Source: Klebsiella michiganensis (GTDB lineage: Bacteria; Pseudomonadota; Gammaproteobacteria; Enterobacterales; Enterobacteriaceae). From it: 64,000 bases of DNA. Under the pieces are notes generated by a model. The model was not told the origin of the DNA. It did no database searches and saw nothing but the letters and a program-made list of their open reading frames with translations. Of the stretch, positions 53,653 to 62,281 are shown in pieces. A program made the translations under genes and the position numbers. The stretch covers positions 1 to 64,000 of the forward strand of contig NZ_PRDB01000002.1 of NCBI RefSeq assembly GCF_002925905.1. Reading direction: 5' to 3'. Each line of letters starts with the position of its first letter. Position 1 is the stretch's first letter.

Positions 53653-53976
53653 CTATTTTTTCAGCCATTTGCCGTTAAGGCCCTTCACGTACTCGCCCGG
53701 CTGCGCCCTGGCGACCAGCTTCTGACCGGCCATTTTCGCCACCTGATCTACCGGTAGATTATTGTCATCCGCCAGCTGCTGATAGCTGTCGCTGCGGGCG
53801 GCGTTGATCTGTTTCACCAGCTCAAGGGTTTCTTTATCCTGACGCAGCGGTTCAAGATAGCCGTTGAGGGTTTCGCCAACCCGCCCCTGCTGGCGAGCCT
53901 CATTCAGGGTCAGGGCCTGCGCCTGAGCGCTGAACAGCACCAGCGCCAGCGCGGCGGTTATCAGTCGTATTCTCAT
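53653..53976 (-). CDS. ydbL: YdbL, DUF1318 periplasmic protein
   Basis: A 107-residue protein with a signal peptide (about 1-22, ending AQAL) and the DUF1318 core TLNEARQQGRVGETLNGYLE. It is a partner of the AsmA-like YdbH and lipoprotein YnbE, which form an inter-membrane bridge for phospholipid transport in E. coli; YdbL modulates this assembly. Of two tandem ATGs, 53976 is better spaced from GAGG. Confidence 0.93.
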   Translation of the reverse strand: MRIRLITAALALVLFSAQAQALTLNEARQQGRVGETLNGYLEPLRQDKETLELVKQINAARSDSYQQLADDNNLPVDQVAKMAGQKLVARAQPGEYVKGLNGKWLKK

Positions 53977-53983
53977 CATCGCC

Positions 53984-54169
53984 TCAGAACAGATCGCTAC
54001 GAGATTTGAGCAGATTCTCAACGTCTTTATCCAGCTTGATATGAATTTCATGCTCAATTTTGACGTTCATATTGATGGTGATCGGCTCTTTCGATGCCGC
54101 GATTTCAATACGCGGCGTACAGCCCGCCAGCAGCGCGGTGGCCAGAAAGGCGGCGAATAGTTTGATCAT
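53984..54169 (-). CDS. ynbE: YnbE, outer-membrane lipoprotein
   Basis: A 61-residue lipoprotein (lipobox LLAGC at residues 13-17). YnbE multimerises on the YdbH C-terminus and connects it to the outer membrane. The ATG overlaps the ydbH stop (TAATG). It is part of the ydbH-ynbE-ydbL operon. Confidence 0.94.
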   Translation of the reverse strand: MIKLFAAFLATALLAGCTPRIEIAASKEPITINMNVKIEHEIHIKLDKDVENLLKSRSDLF

Positions 54170-56808
54170 TATTGTTGTTCCTTACAGGTATGACTGTCCT
54201 GACAGCGCGGCGCGGGCAGCCTGGCGTTCTGCTCCAGCCACGCCTGCAGATTGTCGCCGAAACGCAAGCTGCGCCACAGGTCAAAAATATTCTCTTCATG
54301 GGAGTAGTTTAAGTGCACCGTATTGCTTTTGCCTTCTACCCGGCTGGTGCCGCTAATCGTCGCCTTCAGCGTCAGTACGCCGAGGTTATCGAGGTTGATC
54401 CGCGTCCACGAGGTGGCCACTTCCATATAGCGCAGCCAGTTAATGGCCGCCCCGGCGGAGACGTTGTCGGCCACCAGCGCGTCAGCGGTGTCTTTATCAA
54501 GACGCATCGTCATCGGCCCCGGATTGCTGAACCAGCCGTCCTTGATAATCCATTTATCGTTATCCAGCCACAGCGGCAGCGCACCGTTAAACGGGCCGGA
54601 CACGGCGAACTGCTTCACTTTAATCGCGCTAATTAACTCGCTGCTGGAGATATTTTGCAAACGCAGCAGCGCCGGATCGTGCTGCGGCATCCGCAGCTGC
54701 TGCATGGTCAGCTTGCCGCCGAGAATATCGACGCTGACGTTGCTCAACTGTAAAGGTGCGTCTTCACTCCAGGGATATGCGCCCTGGAGATCCGCCGTCA
54801 GATTGCGCGCGGTGAACTGGTTGACGACTTCGCCGATGCGCAGCGATACCGGATGGCGGGTGCCAAGCTGCCAGGTGGCGTCGCTAAAGCGGAACGGCAG
54901 CACAAAATCGACGCCGTTGATCTGGTTATCCGGCATCCAGGCGCTGCCGTCTTTGAGCACACCGTGACCGCCCGCCTCGAAGCCCTGTTCGGCGGCGGCA
55001 GAGAATGCCACCTGCGCGTAGAGCGTTCCCTCACGCAGGTTCATCTTCCACTCCGGCGGCACCAACGGCTGGAAAACGGTCAGCGACTGTTTTGGCCACC
55101 ACGCCTCGCCGCGCAGACGTTCGCCGTCCCAGCGCCCGGTCACGCGCACTGGGCCAATTTTTTGCGCATGCAGGGAGCCGCTGAACCGGAACCAGGTCGG
55201 ATCGCGGCCATCAATGTTGAACTTAAGCGTTGACGGCGGCAGTTCGCTGCCGCCGCTGAAGGTGGTTTTCCCGGCATCCAGCGACAGCGCGCCGGTCAGC
55301 TTGGGATGCTGCTCATCGCGCAGCCAGTGGATCGGTTTTTCCAGCGTCAGGCGCGGGGTACTCACCAGCATGGATCCATACTGCAACTTATCGAAACCGG
55401 TCGACAGGCTGTTGAGCACAATGGCGCTATCAACCCATTCGCCCGCGCCTTTAACATCCCAGCGCGCCTGCATCGGGGTGAAATGGCCATCGCCCCAGTA
55501 GCGCCACTGCCAGCGGCCGCGGTCGGGCATAAAGTTGTCGGCCTGGCCATCAAGATGCAGGATAAAATCCCCCATCTCCTGCTCATGGGCCCGTAGAATA
55601 GCCTGCAGGCGGCCATCAACGCCCTGTTGCGTCACTTTAACGCCCGCCAGCGGCCAGCGGATTTCATCGATATTCAACGAATCGATGACCCGCCCGCGCG
55701 AACGCAGCAGCGCGCCGGGGTGAAAATTGAGCACCGGCGCGGTAAGCGGCCCGCTCAGCTGCGCGGGCAGTCGGGCATAAAAAATCAGATCGCCGAGCTT
55801 GGCCTCGCCGGTCAGCTGTAGCGGCATGTCGCTGCTGTCCATGCTCAGCTTACCGGGGCCGATATTCAGCACGGCGTTGCCCTTCCCGGCCTGACCCTGA
55901 GTGAGCACGTTAAGACGCCCGCTGACCTGCATCTGCTCGGTGCCCTGCTGCCAGTTGCCCAGCGAAAGCGCAACCCGGCCGCTCAACGCATTGCCCGCGT
56001 ATTCGGTGTGCCAGCGGCCATCGCTGATGACGATACGATCCGGGGTGATTTCCCACGGCAGGTCAAGCATCGGCTCCACTTCACCGCGCGGCGTGACCAG
56101 CAGCTGCCCGCGGTTCTTCTGCCACTCCAGCTCGGCATCGACAAGACCGGGAGTTTGTGGAAATTCAAAGGTGCTGAACAGGTGGCCGTCGACCGGCAAA
56201 CCGTCCGGCACCAGCGGCATCTGAAACTCGCCCACCAGCTTCACCGGCGCCTGGTCTTCCACCAGACGCGCGGAAAAATCGCTGACCGTCAGCACCTGGC
56301 CGCGCAGCCGCGCCTGGAGGGTAACCTCTTTACCGGCATAGCCAATATCCTGCTGCTGCGGCGTTAGCGACATCACCAGCCGCCCCTGCCATTTCTCCCA
56401 CGGCGACAGGCGCAGATTGTCAATCGTCAGCCAGCTGTAAGGGAGCATTGATTGCCATTCGGCGAGGGTTTTCGGCGCCCCCGGCGCGGCTTCGCTTTCC
56501 GGGAGCTTGTTCAGGCAGGCGCTGTTTATATCCAGCTCGCTGATATGTAAACGCCAGCGGCTGGGACGCGAGAGCGAGGCATTGGCGACGCGCGCGATTT
56601 CGCAGTCGCCGACCAGGTAGCGCAGATCCGGAATACGCAGCGCGGAGCGCGTCAGTCGCGGGCTTTCATTAAGTGAGATTCGGGTTCCCGCCGGTAGCCA
56701 GATACCTGCCAGCGTGGGCACCCAGTGGGTGAGCGTTAATAGCAAAGCCAGCGGTAGCAGCACGAGGGCTAATAATAGCGCGATGGCGGCTTTATATTTA
56801 CCCTTCAT
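54169..56808 (-). CDS. ydbH: YdbH, AsmA-like phospholipid-transport protein
   Basis: An 879-residue protein with one N-terminal membrane anchor (about residues 7-30) and a long chain of repeating beta segments with a DUF748/AsmA-like C-terminal domain. With TamB and YhdP it carries phospholipids to the outer membrane in E. coli. Length is like the E. coli protein (879). It is the first gene of the operon with ynbE and ydbL and is divergent from the DedA-like gene. Confidence 0.94.
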   Translation of the reverse strand: MKGKYKAAIALLLALVLLPLALLLTLTHWVPTLAGIWLPAGTRISLNESPRLTRSALRIPDLRYLVGDCEIARVANASLSRPSRWRLHISELDINSACLNKLPESEAAPGAPKTLAEWQSMLPYSWLTIDNLRLSPWEKWQGRLVMSLTPQQQDIGYAGKEVTLQARLRGQVLTVSDFSARLVEDQAPVKLVGEFQMPLVPDGLPVDGHLFSTFEFPQTPGLVDAELEWQKNRGQLLVTPRGEVEPMLDLPWEITPDRIVISDGRWHTEYAGNALSGRVALSLGNWQQGTEQMQVSGRLNVLTQGQAGKGNAVLNIGPGKLSMDSSDMPLQLTGEAKLGDLIFYARLPAQLSGPLTAPVLNFHPGALLRSRGRVIDSLNIDEIRWPLAGVKVTQQGVDGRLQAILRAHEQEMGDFILHLDGQADNFMPDRGRWQWRYWGDGHFTPMQARWDVKGAGEWVDSAIVLNSLSTGFDKLQYGSMLVSTPRLTLEKPIHWLRDEQHPKLTGALSLDAGKTTFSGGSELPPSTLKFNIDGRDPTWFRFSGSLHAQKIGPVRVTGRWDGERLRGEAWWPKQSLTVFQPLVPPEWKMNLREGTLYAQVAFSAAAEQGFEAGGHGVLKDGSAWMPDNQINGVDFVLPFRFSDATWQLGTRHPVSLRIGEVVNQFTARNLTADLQGAYPWSEDAPLQLSNVSVDILGGKLTMQQLRMPQHDPALLRLQNISSSELISAIKVKQFAVSGPFNGALPLWLDNDKWIIKDGWFSNPGPMTMRLDKDTADALVADNVSAGAAINWLRYMEVATSWTRINLDNLGVLTLKATISGTSRVEGKSNTVHLNYSHEENIFDLWRSLRFGDNLQAWLEQNARLPAPRCQDSHTCKEQQ

Positions 56809-57003
56809 GGGCAGCTAATATCCTGATTCGAAATAAGTAAAAGCCGAGAGGCCGCTATTGTGGCACGTTCGACCTGTGAGTTAAAGTTTCCATCCCGTTT
56901 AAGCGTAGTCGCCGCTATGTGATTCACCAGCCGGCTATTTAACCGGGGTTTAGTTTTCGCCTGCGACACTGGTTCACACCTGCGAACGTAAACGGATGGT
57001 GCT

Positions 57004-57501
57004 GTGGACTTAATTATCTCGCTGATGGAATACGCTCAGAGCCGCTATTCATTGGTATTGCTGATGGTTTTCCTGCTGACGTTCACGAAATCTTGCGCCG
57101 TTATCTCGCTGCTGATCCCCGGCACCTCCGGACTGCTGCTGTTCGGCACCCTGGCATCGGCCAGCGTCGGCCATTTTTTGTTAATGTGGATGAGCGCCAG
57201 CCTCGGCGCCATCGGCGGATTCTGGCTCTCGTGGCTGACGGGCTACCGCTACCGGCACCATCTGCATCGTATCCGCTGGCTTAATGCCGAACGCCTCGCT
57301 CGCGGCCAGCTGTTCCTGCGCCGCCACGGCGCGTGGGCGGTCTTTTTTAGCCGCTTTCTCTCTCCGCTGCGCGCCACCGTGCCGCTGGTCACCGGCGCCA
57401 GCGGGACCTCTCTCTGGCAGTTTCAGCTCGCTAACGTCAGTTCAGGTTTACTCTGGCCGCTGGTCCTGCTGGCGCCAGGGGCGCTGAGCCTCAACTTTTA
57501 A
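57004..57501 (+). CDS. Short DedA/SNARE-associated-family membrane protein
   Basis: A 165-residue membrane protein with about four spans, resembling DedA-family proteins (LLIPGTSGLLLFGTLASA, RHGAWAVFFSRFLSPLRATV: the F-x-R-F-x-P-x-R motif is diagnostic). The most likely start is GTG at 57004; the first in-frame ATG (57025) would trim the first span. DedA proteins support membrane lipid recycling and proton homeostasis. As I recall, E. coli K-12 has no gene here between ydbH and ldhA. Confidence 0.8.
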   Translation: MDLIISLMEYAQSRYSLVLLMVFLLTFTKSCAVISLLIPGTSGLLLFGTLASASVGHFLLMWMSASLGAIGGFWLSWLTGYRYRHHLHRIRWLNAERLARGQLFLRRHGAWAVFFSRFLSPLRATVPLVTGASGTSLWQFQLANVSSGLLWPLVLLAPGALSLNF

Positions 57502-57650
57502 TGAAACGTATTGTCTTTTAAAGAGATTTCTTAACTCTACGATATGCTCTAGAATTAATACTATAACCTGCTGATTAAACTAGTTTTTAACATTTGTAAG
57601 ATTATTTTAATTATGCTACCGTGACGGTATTATCACTGGAGAAAAGTCTT

Positions 57651-58640
57651 ATGAAAATCGCTGTATACAGTACGAAACAGTACGACAAGAAGTATCTGCA
57701 GCACGTCAATGATGCATACGGCTTTGAACTGGAATTTTTTGACTTCCTGCTAACCGAAAAAACCGCCAAAACCGCCAACGGCTGTGAAGCGGTGTGCATC
57801 TTCGTAAACGATGACGGTAGCCGCCCGGTACTCGAAGAACTGAAAGCCCACGGCGTGAAGTACATCGCGCTGCGCTGCGCGGGGTTCAACAACGTTGATC
57901 TCGATGCCGCGAAAGAGCTGGGCCTGCGCGTGGTGCGCGTCCCGGCCTACTCGCCGGAAGCGGTCGCAGAGCACGCGATCGGCATGATGATGTCGCTGAA
58001 CCGCCGTATTCATCGCGCCTATCAGCGCACCCGCGATGCAAACTTCTCCCTTGAAGGACTAACCGGTTTCACCATGCACGGTAAAACCGCCGGCGTTATC
58101 GGCACCGGTAAAATCGGCGTCGCCGCGCTGCGCATTCTGAAAGGCTTCGGTATGCGTCTGCTGGCGTTTGATCCCTACCCAAGCGCCGCCGCGCTGGATA
58201 TGGGCGTGGAGTATGTCGATCTTGAAACCCTGTACCGGGAGTCTGACGTTATCTCCCTGCACTGCCCGCTTACCGATGAAAACTACCATTTGCTGAACCA
58301 TGCCGCGTTCGATCGCATGAAAGACGGGGTGATGATCATCAACACCAGCCGCGGCGCGCTCATCGATTCTCAGGCAGCGATCGACGCCCTGAAGCATCAG
58401 AAAATTGGCGCGCTGGGGATGGACGTGTATGAGAACGAACGCGATCTGTTCTTTGAAGATAAGTCTAATGACGTGATTCAGGATGATGTGTTCCGCCGTC
58501 TCTCTGCCTGCCATAACGTCCTGTTTACCGGTCACCAGGCATTTCTGACCGCGGAAGCGCTGATCAGCATTTCACAAACCACCCTCGACAACCTGCGTCA
58601 GGTGGATGCTGGCGAAACCTGTGCTAACGCGCTGGTCTGA
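57651..58640 (+). CDS. ldhA: LdhA, fermentative D-lactate dehydrogenase
   Basis: A 329-residue NAD-dependent D-2-hydroxyacid dehydrogenase that turns pyruvate into D-lactate. Rossmann motif GTGKIGVAALRILKG lies near residue 152, catalytic Arg in NTSRGALID, Glu in DVYENERD and His in TGHQAFLT. The length equals E. coli LdhA. The ATG at 57651 after GGAGAAAAGTCTT is chosen over the longer frame. Confidence 0.96.
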   Translation: MKIAVYSTKQYDKKYLQHVNDAYGFELEFFDFLLTEKTAKTANGCEAVCIFVNDDGSRPVLEELKAHGVKYIALRCAGFNNVDLDAAKELGLRVVRVPAYSPEAVAEHAIGMMMSLNRRIHRAYQRTRDANFSLEGLTGFTMHGKTAGVIGTGKIGVAALRILKGFGMRLLAFDPYPSAAALDMGVEYVDLETLYRESDVISLHCPLTDENYHLLNHAAFDRMKDGVMIINTSRGALIDSQAAIDALKHQKIGALGMDVYENERDLFFEDKSNDVIQDDVFRRLSACHNVLFTGHQAFLTAEALISISQTTLDNLRQVDAGETCANALV

Positions 58641-58765
58641 TATTCCTTTCCCTTTTGTGCTCCTCCTCTGCGGGGGGCACATTCAGATAATCCCCACAGT
58701 AATCGCCTGCGATAAAGTTACAATTCCCTTCATTTATTAATACGATAAATATTTATGGAGACTAA

Positions 58766-59206
58766 ATGAACAAGTTTGCTGCGCTGCTGGCGGCGGGAAT
58801 GTTGCTATCGGGCTGCGTTTATAACAGCAAGGTGTCAACCAGAGCGGAACAGCTTCAGCATCACCGTTTTGTGCTGACCAGCGTTAACGGGCAGCCGCTG
58901 AATGCCGCGGATAAGCCGCAGGAGCTGAGCTTCGGCGAAAAAATGCCCATTACGGGCAAGATGTCTGTTTCAGGTAATATGTGCAACCGCTTCAGCGGCA
59001 CGGGCAAAGTCTCGGACGGCGAGCTGAAGGTTGAAGAGCTGGCGATGACCCGCATGCTCTGCACGGACTCGCAGCTGAACACGCTGGACGCCACGCTGAG
59101 CAAAATGCTGCGCGAAGGCGCGCAGGTCGACCTGACGGAAACGCAGCTAACGCTGGCGACCGCCGACCAGACGCTGGTGTATAAGCTCGCCGACCTGATG
59201 AATTAA
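58766..59206 (+). CDS. hslJ: HslJ, META-domain heat-inducible lipoprotein
   Basis: A 146-residue lipoprotein (LLSGC) with a META domain (SGNMCNRFSGTGKVSDGELK). HslJ was found as heat-shock protein and novobiocin-resistance factor in E. coli; it sits in the outer membrane. Its stop overlaps the ydbJ stop by four bases (convergent). Confidence 0.93.
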   Translation: MNKFAALLAAGMLLSGCVYNSKVSTRAEQLQHHRFVLTSVNGQPLNAADKPQELSFGEKMPITGKMSVSGNMCNRFSGTGKVSDGELKVEELAMTRMLCTDSQLNTLDATLSKMLREGAQVDLTETQLTLATADQTLVYKLADLMN

Positions 59207-59475
59207 TAGTTACCGCAGCTTCCGCCTGCCAGCGCCTGCTCGCTGCAGCGCTTGCCGTTCGGCAATGCGCACATGCCGATAGCGGAGCCATCAAGCTGGC
59301 GGGCGACCGATAACGAGCCGCCAACCATGGCGCAGTTTGCCTGGCCGGAGCTGCTCATCGCGGCACGCATTCCCGGCGACACGTGCGCCGCCGTTGCCTG
59401 CTGAACAGGTTCATCATTGCTACTACACGCCGACAGTAACAGCGCAGCACATCCCACTAAAAACGCAGCTCGCAT
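59203..59475 (-). CDS. ydbJ: YdbJ, DUF333 lipoprotein
   Basis: A 90-residue lipoprotein (LLLSACSSN) with the DUF333 cysteine core (ANCAMVGGSLSVARQLDG, MCALPNGKRCSEQAL). It matches E. coli YdbJ. The frame is open to 59592, but MRAAFLVGCAALLLSAC is the family start. Function unknown. Confidence 0.92.
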   Translation of the reverse strand: MRAAFLVGCAALLLSACSSNDEPVQQATAAHVSPGMRAAMSSSGQANCAMVGGSLSVARQLDGSAIGMCALPNGKRCSEQALAGGSCGNY

Positions 59476-59887
59476 CTTCTCTCCCCTCAGATACATCTTA
59501 AAATGAACAAGCCTAAGGATAATAGGCAGCTCAGCGCGCCGCGTCGAGAGGCGAAGTACGTATTTATGCGTTGTGTTAACATTTATTAGCAAATTTTTTG
59601 GCGTCAGAAGCCTCTCAGCATGAGCACATTAATCTCTGTACGACTGAGACTCATCATAATGAGGCGATAGTTTCCCGACAGTTAAATATGTAGTTCTTTG
59701 TTCTGCAAGATTATTTCCTGTGCGTTCAATCTTAGCTTCTTTGACTCACTGGTGAGCATCCAAATCACTTTCATTCCTATCAGCGACAATCGTCAGAGTT
59801 GAATGGCTCTACTCGGCAGGGACTCGTCACAGTCAAACATAAAAAAAGCCAGCAGGGGATGTGCTGGCAATTTTTCAAATATGAAAG
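59476..59887. other. Junction between core genes and the bacteriocin-like cassette
   Basis: A 412-bp gap after ydbJ. In E. coli the next gene is the flavodoxin oxidoreductase ydbK; here it is replaced by the cassette. No tRNA, integrase or clear direct repeat marks the edge. It contains the terminator of the immunity operon. Confidence 0.55.
59841..59868 (-). terminator. Terminator of the bacteriocin operon
   Basis: Read on the minus strand, GCCAGCA pairs with TGCTGGC around a CATCCCC loop and is followed by seven T. It lies 20 bp beyond the immunity gene stop. Confidence 0.9.
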
Positions 59888-60160
59888 TTATTGAATACCG
59901 TATTTCTTTTCAGTGACGAATTTTGGCTCTTGCCAATTGGGACCTTTTTTGACAAGCATTTTTTCGCCCCATACGACCACGCCTTTTTGACGCATCTGTT
60001 CAAAGGTCCTCATAAACTCCCCACTTTCTATTACTGAAAACTTATAACGACTGAAAAAACGATCCATTTGAGGATAACCAAAGCCATTCTCATTCCTTGT
60101 TAAGTAGAGAATAATATCCTCGAGCGTCTGCTCTGCTACTATACGTTCAAAATCAATCAC
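59888..60160 (-). CDS. Putative bacteriocin immunity protein
   Basis: A 90-residue protein that starts with a GTG overlapping the toxin stop (GTGA), the usual layout of a toxin-immunity pair. It is mixed in charge, has no membrane segment or signal peptide, and so should neutralise the toxin in the cytoplasm by direct binding. I do not recognise a named immunity family. The last gene before the terminator. Confidence 0.75.
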   Translation of the reverse strand: MIDFERIVAEQTLEDIILYLTRNENGFGYPQMDRFFSRYKFSVIESGEFMRTFEQMRQKGVVVWGEKMLVKKGPNWQEPKFVTEKKYGIQ

Positions 60161-62154
60161 TTTAACCCCCTTAACTCTTGTTCTTCTGCTGCTTTCAGCG
60201 CTTCTGGTGTATATAAAAGAGTTTCGCTATTACCTAATTTATAGTCCTCCAGAGTGGCTGTATGAGTATTATTCCATACCTCAGCTTCATTCGCTGGGAG
60301 AGCGCTATCTTTAACGCCAAGCTGTCTGTAGCGCTCCAGTTCTCTGACCTCATGAGTGTAGTATCTCTTATCGGTATCAGTAGCCTGTAGCTCACCTTTT
60401 AGAATTTTTTCTAGCCTGTCAATCATCACTTTATTGGCATCTGATTCAGCAAAACGACCTGTATGTAGTTTCACCTTATCAATGCCTGCACGGTCAATGA
60501 TTGCCGCCTTCCAGTCCAGATTCTGAACCGGACCGCCTGCCTTTTCGGTGTTGTACGGACGATTACTGTATTTCCCTTTAGCATTGGTCTCGCCATAAGG
60601 CCCGTTCAGCATAACATAGATCGGCTCAACGCCCGTCCCCGTTACATCAGGCTGCCAGTAAATGAAATCCTGCAGTGGCGGGAGGTCTGCGGCCGGGAAC
60701 GTGGTCGTGACGATACTGTCGGCCTGCTTAACCTCCGTGCCAGTATGTACAGGGGTCACCGGTGCCGGCGTACTGTTACCGGTGTGAGGCGGGGCAGCGG
60801 GCCCGACCGGCACAGGATTTACCAGAATGGTCCGCGACGGGGCGCCCGCCACGGCTGGTACAGTGATTTTATCAAGCCCTGTGGTCTTGTCACGCACGCC
60901 ATTCAGTACAGGTACCGTGGCTGACACGCTGCCGAAACCGGTTTTCACCAGCATCACTGACTGTCGTCCGTTATCCTCCGTGGTAATAAATCCGCGTACC
61001 GGCAGGTCAACCATATTCATCCCTGGTTCGATATTCACCTTACCGGCCGTAAACAAGCGGGCCTGGGCAGCCATCATATCAATATCACGTCCAGGAACTT
61101 TACTATCATTACCGCCTCCTGCGGGTGGTGAGAAAAATATTGTCGATGCCGCAGCTACCATGGGACCAGCGGTACTGGCAGTGGCGATTTCAGCCACCGC
61201 GACAGCTCCCCGCCATAGTGCGCCTGCTATCGAACCCGCCCACTCGCTGAGCGCAGTAACAACTCCCTTACCTACACCGGACAACTGTATCCCGGACGGC
61301 GCTCTGTTAAGGACCGTTGCTACGGCTGCCGCCAGTTGAGCATTTGCATATTTCACCATTTCCGGTGTGTAAACAGGCGTGTCCTGAATTCCAACTTTGT
61401 CAAAAAGGGCCTTACGAGCTTCCTCTGCTTTATGAGCCTCCTCTGCTTTACGGGCCTCGTCTGCAATCTCGTCTTTGATTCTCTTCCATGTTTTAAATGC
61501 TTCAGTCAGAGACTTAACTTCTACTTTTTCCTTTCTGGAACCCGTACGGTCGTTTCCTTTTCCTCCACCATTAATTTCGAATATCACAATAACTTCAGTC
61601 ATGATTTTTTCATTATCAACCCAGAATCCTGTGGGGATCTCCCCCTGCATGACAGAGGCGTAAGCTTCAAGTGACGTCTTGTTTTCAGCCAGATTTTCTG
61701 CACTGCCATTATTGCCGCTCGGCCTGCTATCGAAATCCCCGATTTTATGTCCGGTGTCAAAACTGCCAAAGGAATGAGGGCCATCAGTGCCAGTGATGGT
61801 GATAATTCCGCGCAGACCAAGTGCGAAAGTTTGATCAACTGTTAAACCATCGATTCCGATAGTCAGCATACCGCTTTGCGAAAGCTCACTGGTAAAAAGG
61901 TGCGCGTTCGGATTAATTGCTTTTGCCCCTTTAATTAAATCCGCCAGTCTCTGGCGTACTTTTGGGTCGCTTTTTACGGCAGCAATCTGTTTATCTGCAG
62001 CGGATAATGGGGCCGTATTCGGGTCATGATTACCGGAATTGCCGTTATTGCTGCCCCCCGGAGTCGAATTGTCACTCTGTTCATTAAGATTATCGCTACT
62101 ACCACCTTTATATTCCCCGGCAATAGGCCCCGGACCATTCAATTCAGTTGTCAT
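60157..62154 (-). CDS. S-type pyocin-like bacteriocin (klebicin-like toxin)
   Basis: A 665-residue protein. The first 60 residues are rich in Gly, Ser and Asn; about 60-230 is a region I do not recognise; a charged helix follows (DEARKAEEAHKAEEARKALF); a Pyocin_S-type domain covers about 330-620 (including AGAPSRTILVNP and FIYWQPDVTGTGVEPIYVML); and the C-terminus has YYTHEVRELERYRQLG then WNNTHTATLEDYKL, a His/Glu/Arg-rich block likely to be the nuclease part. There is no signal peptide. The whole suggests a colicin-like killer. Downstream is the immunity gene; upstream a tail-fibre gene. Confidence 0.8.
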   Translation of the reverse strand: MTTELNGPGPIAGEYKGGSSDNLNEQSDNSTPGGSNNGNSGNHDPNTAPLSAADKQIAAVKSDPKVRQRLADLIKGAKAINPNAHLFTSELSQSGMLTIGIDGLTVDQTFALGLRGIITITGTDGPHSFGSFDTGHKIGDFDSRPSGNNGSAENLAENKTSLEAYASVMQGEIPTGFWVDNEKIMTEVIVIFEINGGGKGNDRTGSRKEKVEVKSLTEAFKTWKRIKDEIADEARKAEEAHKAEEARKALFDKVGIQDTPVYTPEMVKYANAQLAAAVATVLNRAPSGIQLSGVGKGVVTALSEWAGSIAGALWRGAVAVAEIATASTAGPMVAAASTIFFSPPAGGGNDSKVPGRDIDMMAAQARLFTAGKVNIEPGMNMVDLPVRGFITTEDNGRQSVMLVKTGFGSVSATVPVLNGVRDKTTGLDKITVPAVAGAPSRTILVNPVPVGPAAPPHTGNSTPAPVTPVHTGTEVKQADSIVTTTFPAADLPPLQDFIYWQPDVTGTGVEPIYVMLNGPYGETNAKGKYSNRPYNTEKAGGPVQNLDWKAAIIDRAGIDKVKLHTGRFAESDANKVMIDRLEKILKGELQATDTDKRYYTHEVRELERYRQLGVKDSALPANEAEVWNNTHTATLEDYKLGNSETLLYTPEALKAAEEQELRGLK

Positions 62155-62278
62155 AGTGTTCAGCCTTAATCGGTTTTTTCACCGAGGAGGTAACCCGAAG
62201 GCCCGTCCCGTTTTCTTCAGCAGACAGACGGAAACTCTTTGTCACCGGCGGCGCATCATTATTATCATATTCATCCAT
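62144..62278 (-). CDS. 44-residue ORF linking tail fibre and toxin
   Basis: A short frame starting with MDEYDNNDAPPVTKSFRLSA begins three bases after the tail-fibre stop and overlaps the toxin ATG by 11 bp. Its tight packing between two genes of one operon suggests it is translated and couples toxin synthesis. It is polar with no membrane segment. I recognise no family; a connector or chaperone role is possible. Confidence 0.55.
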   Translation of the reverse strand: MDEYDNNDAPPVTKSFRLSAEENGTGLRVTSSVKKPIKAEHYDN

Positions 62279-62281
62279 GAA

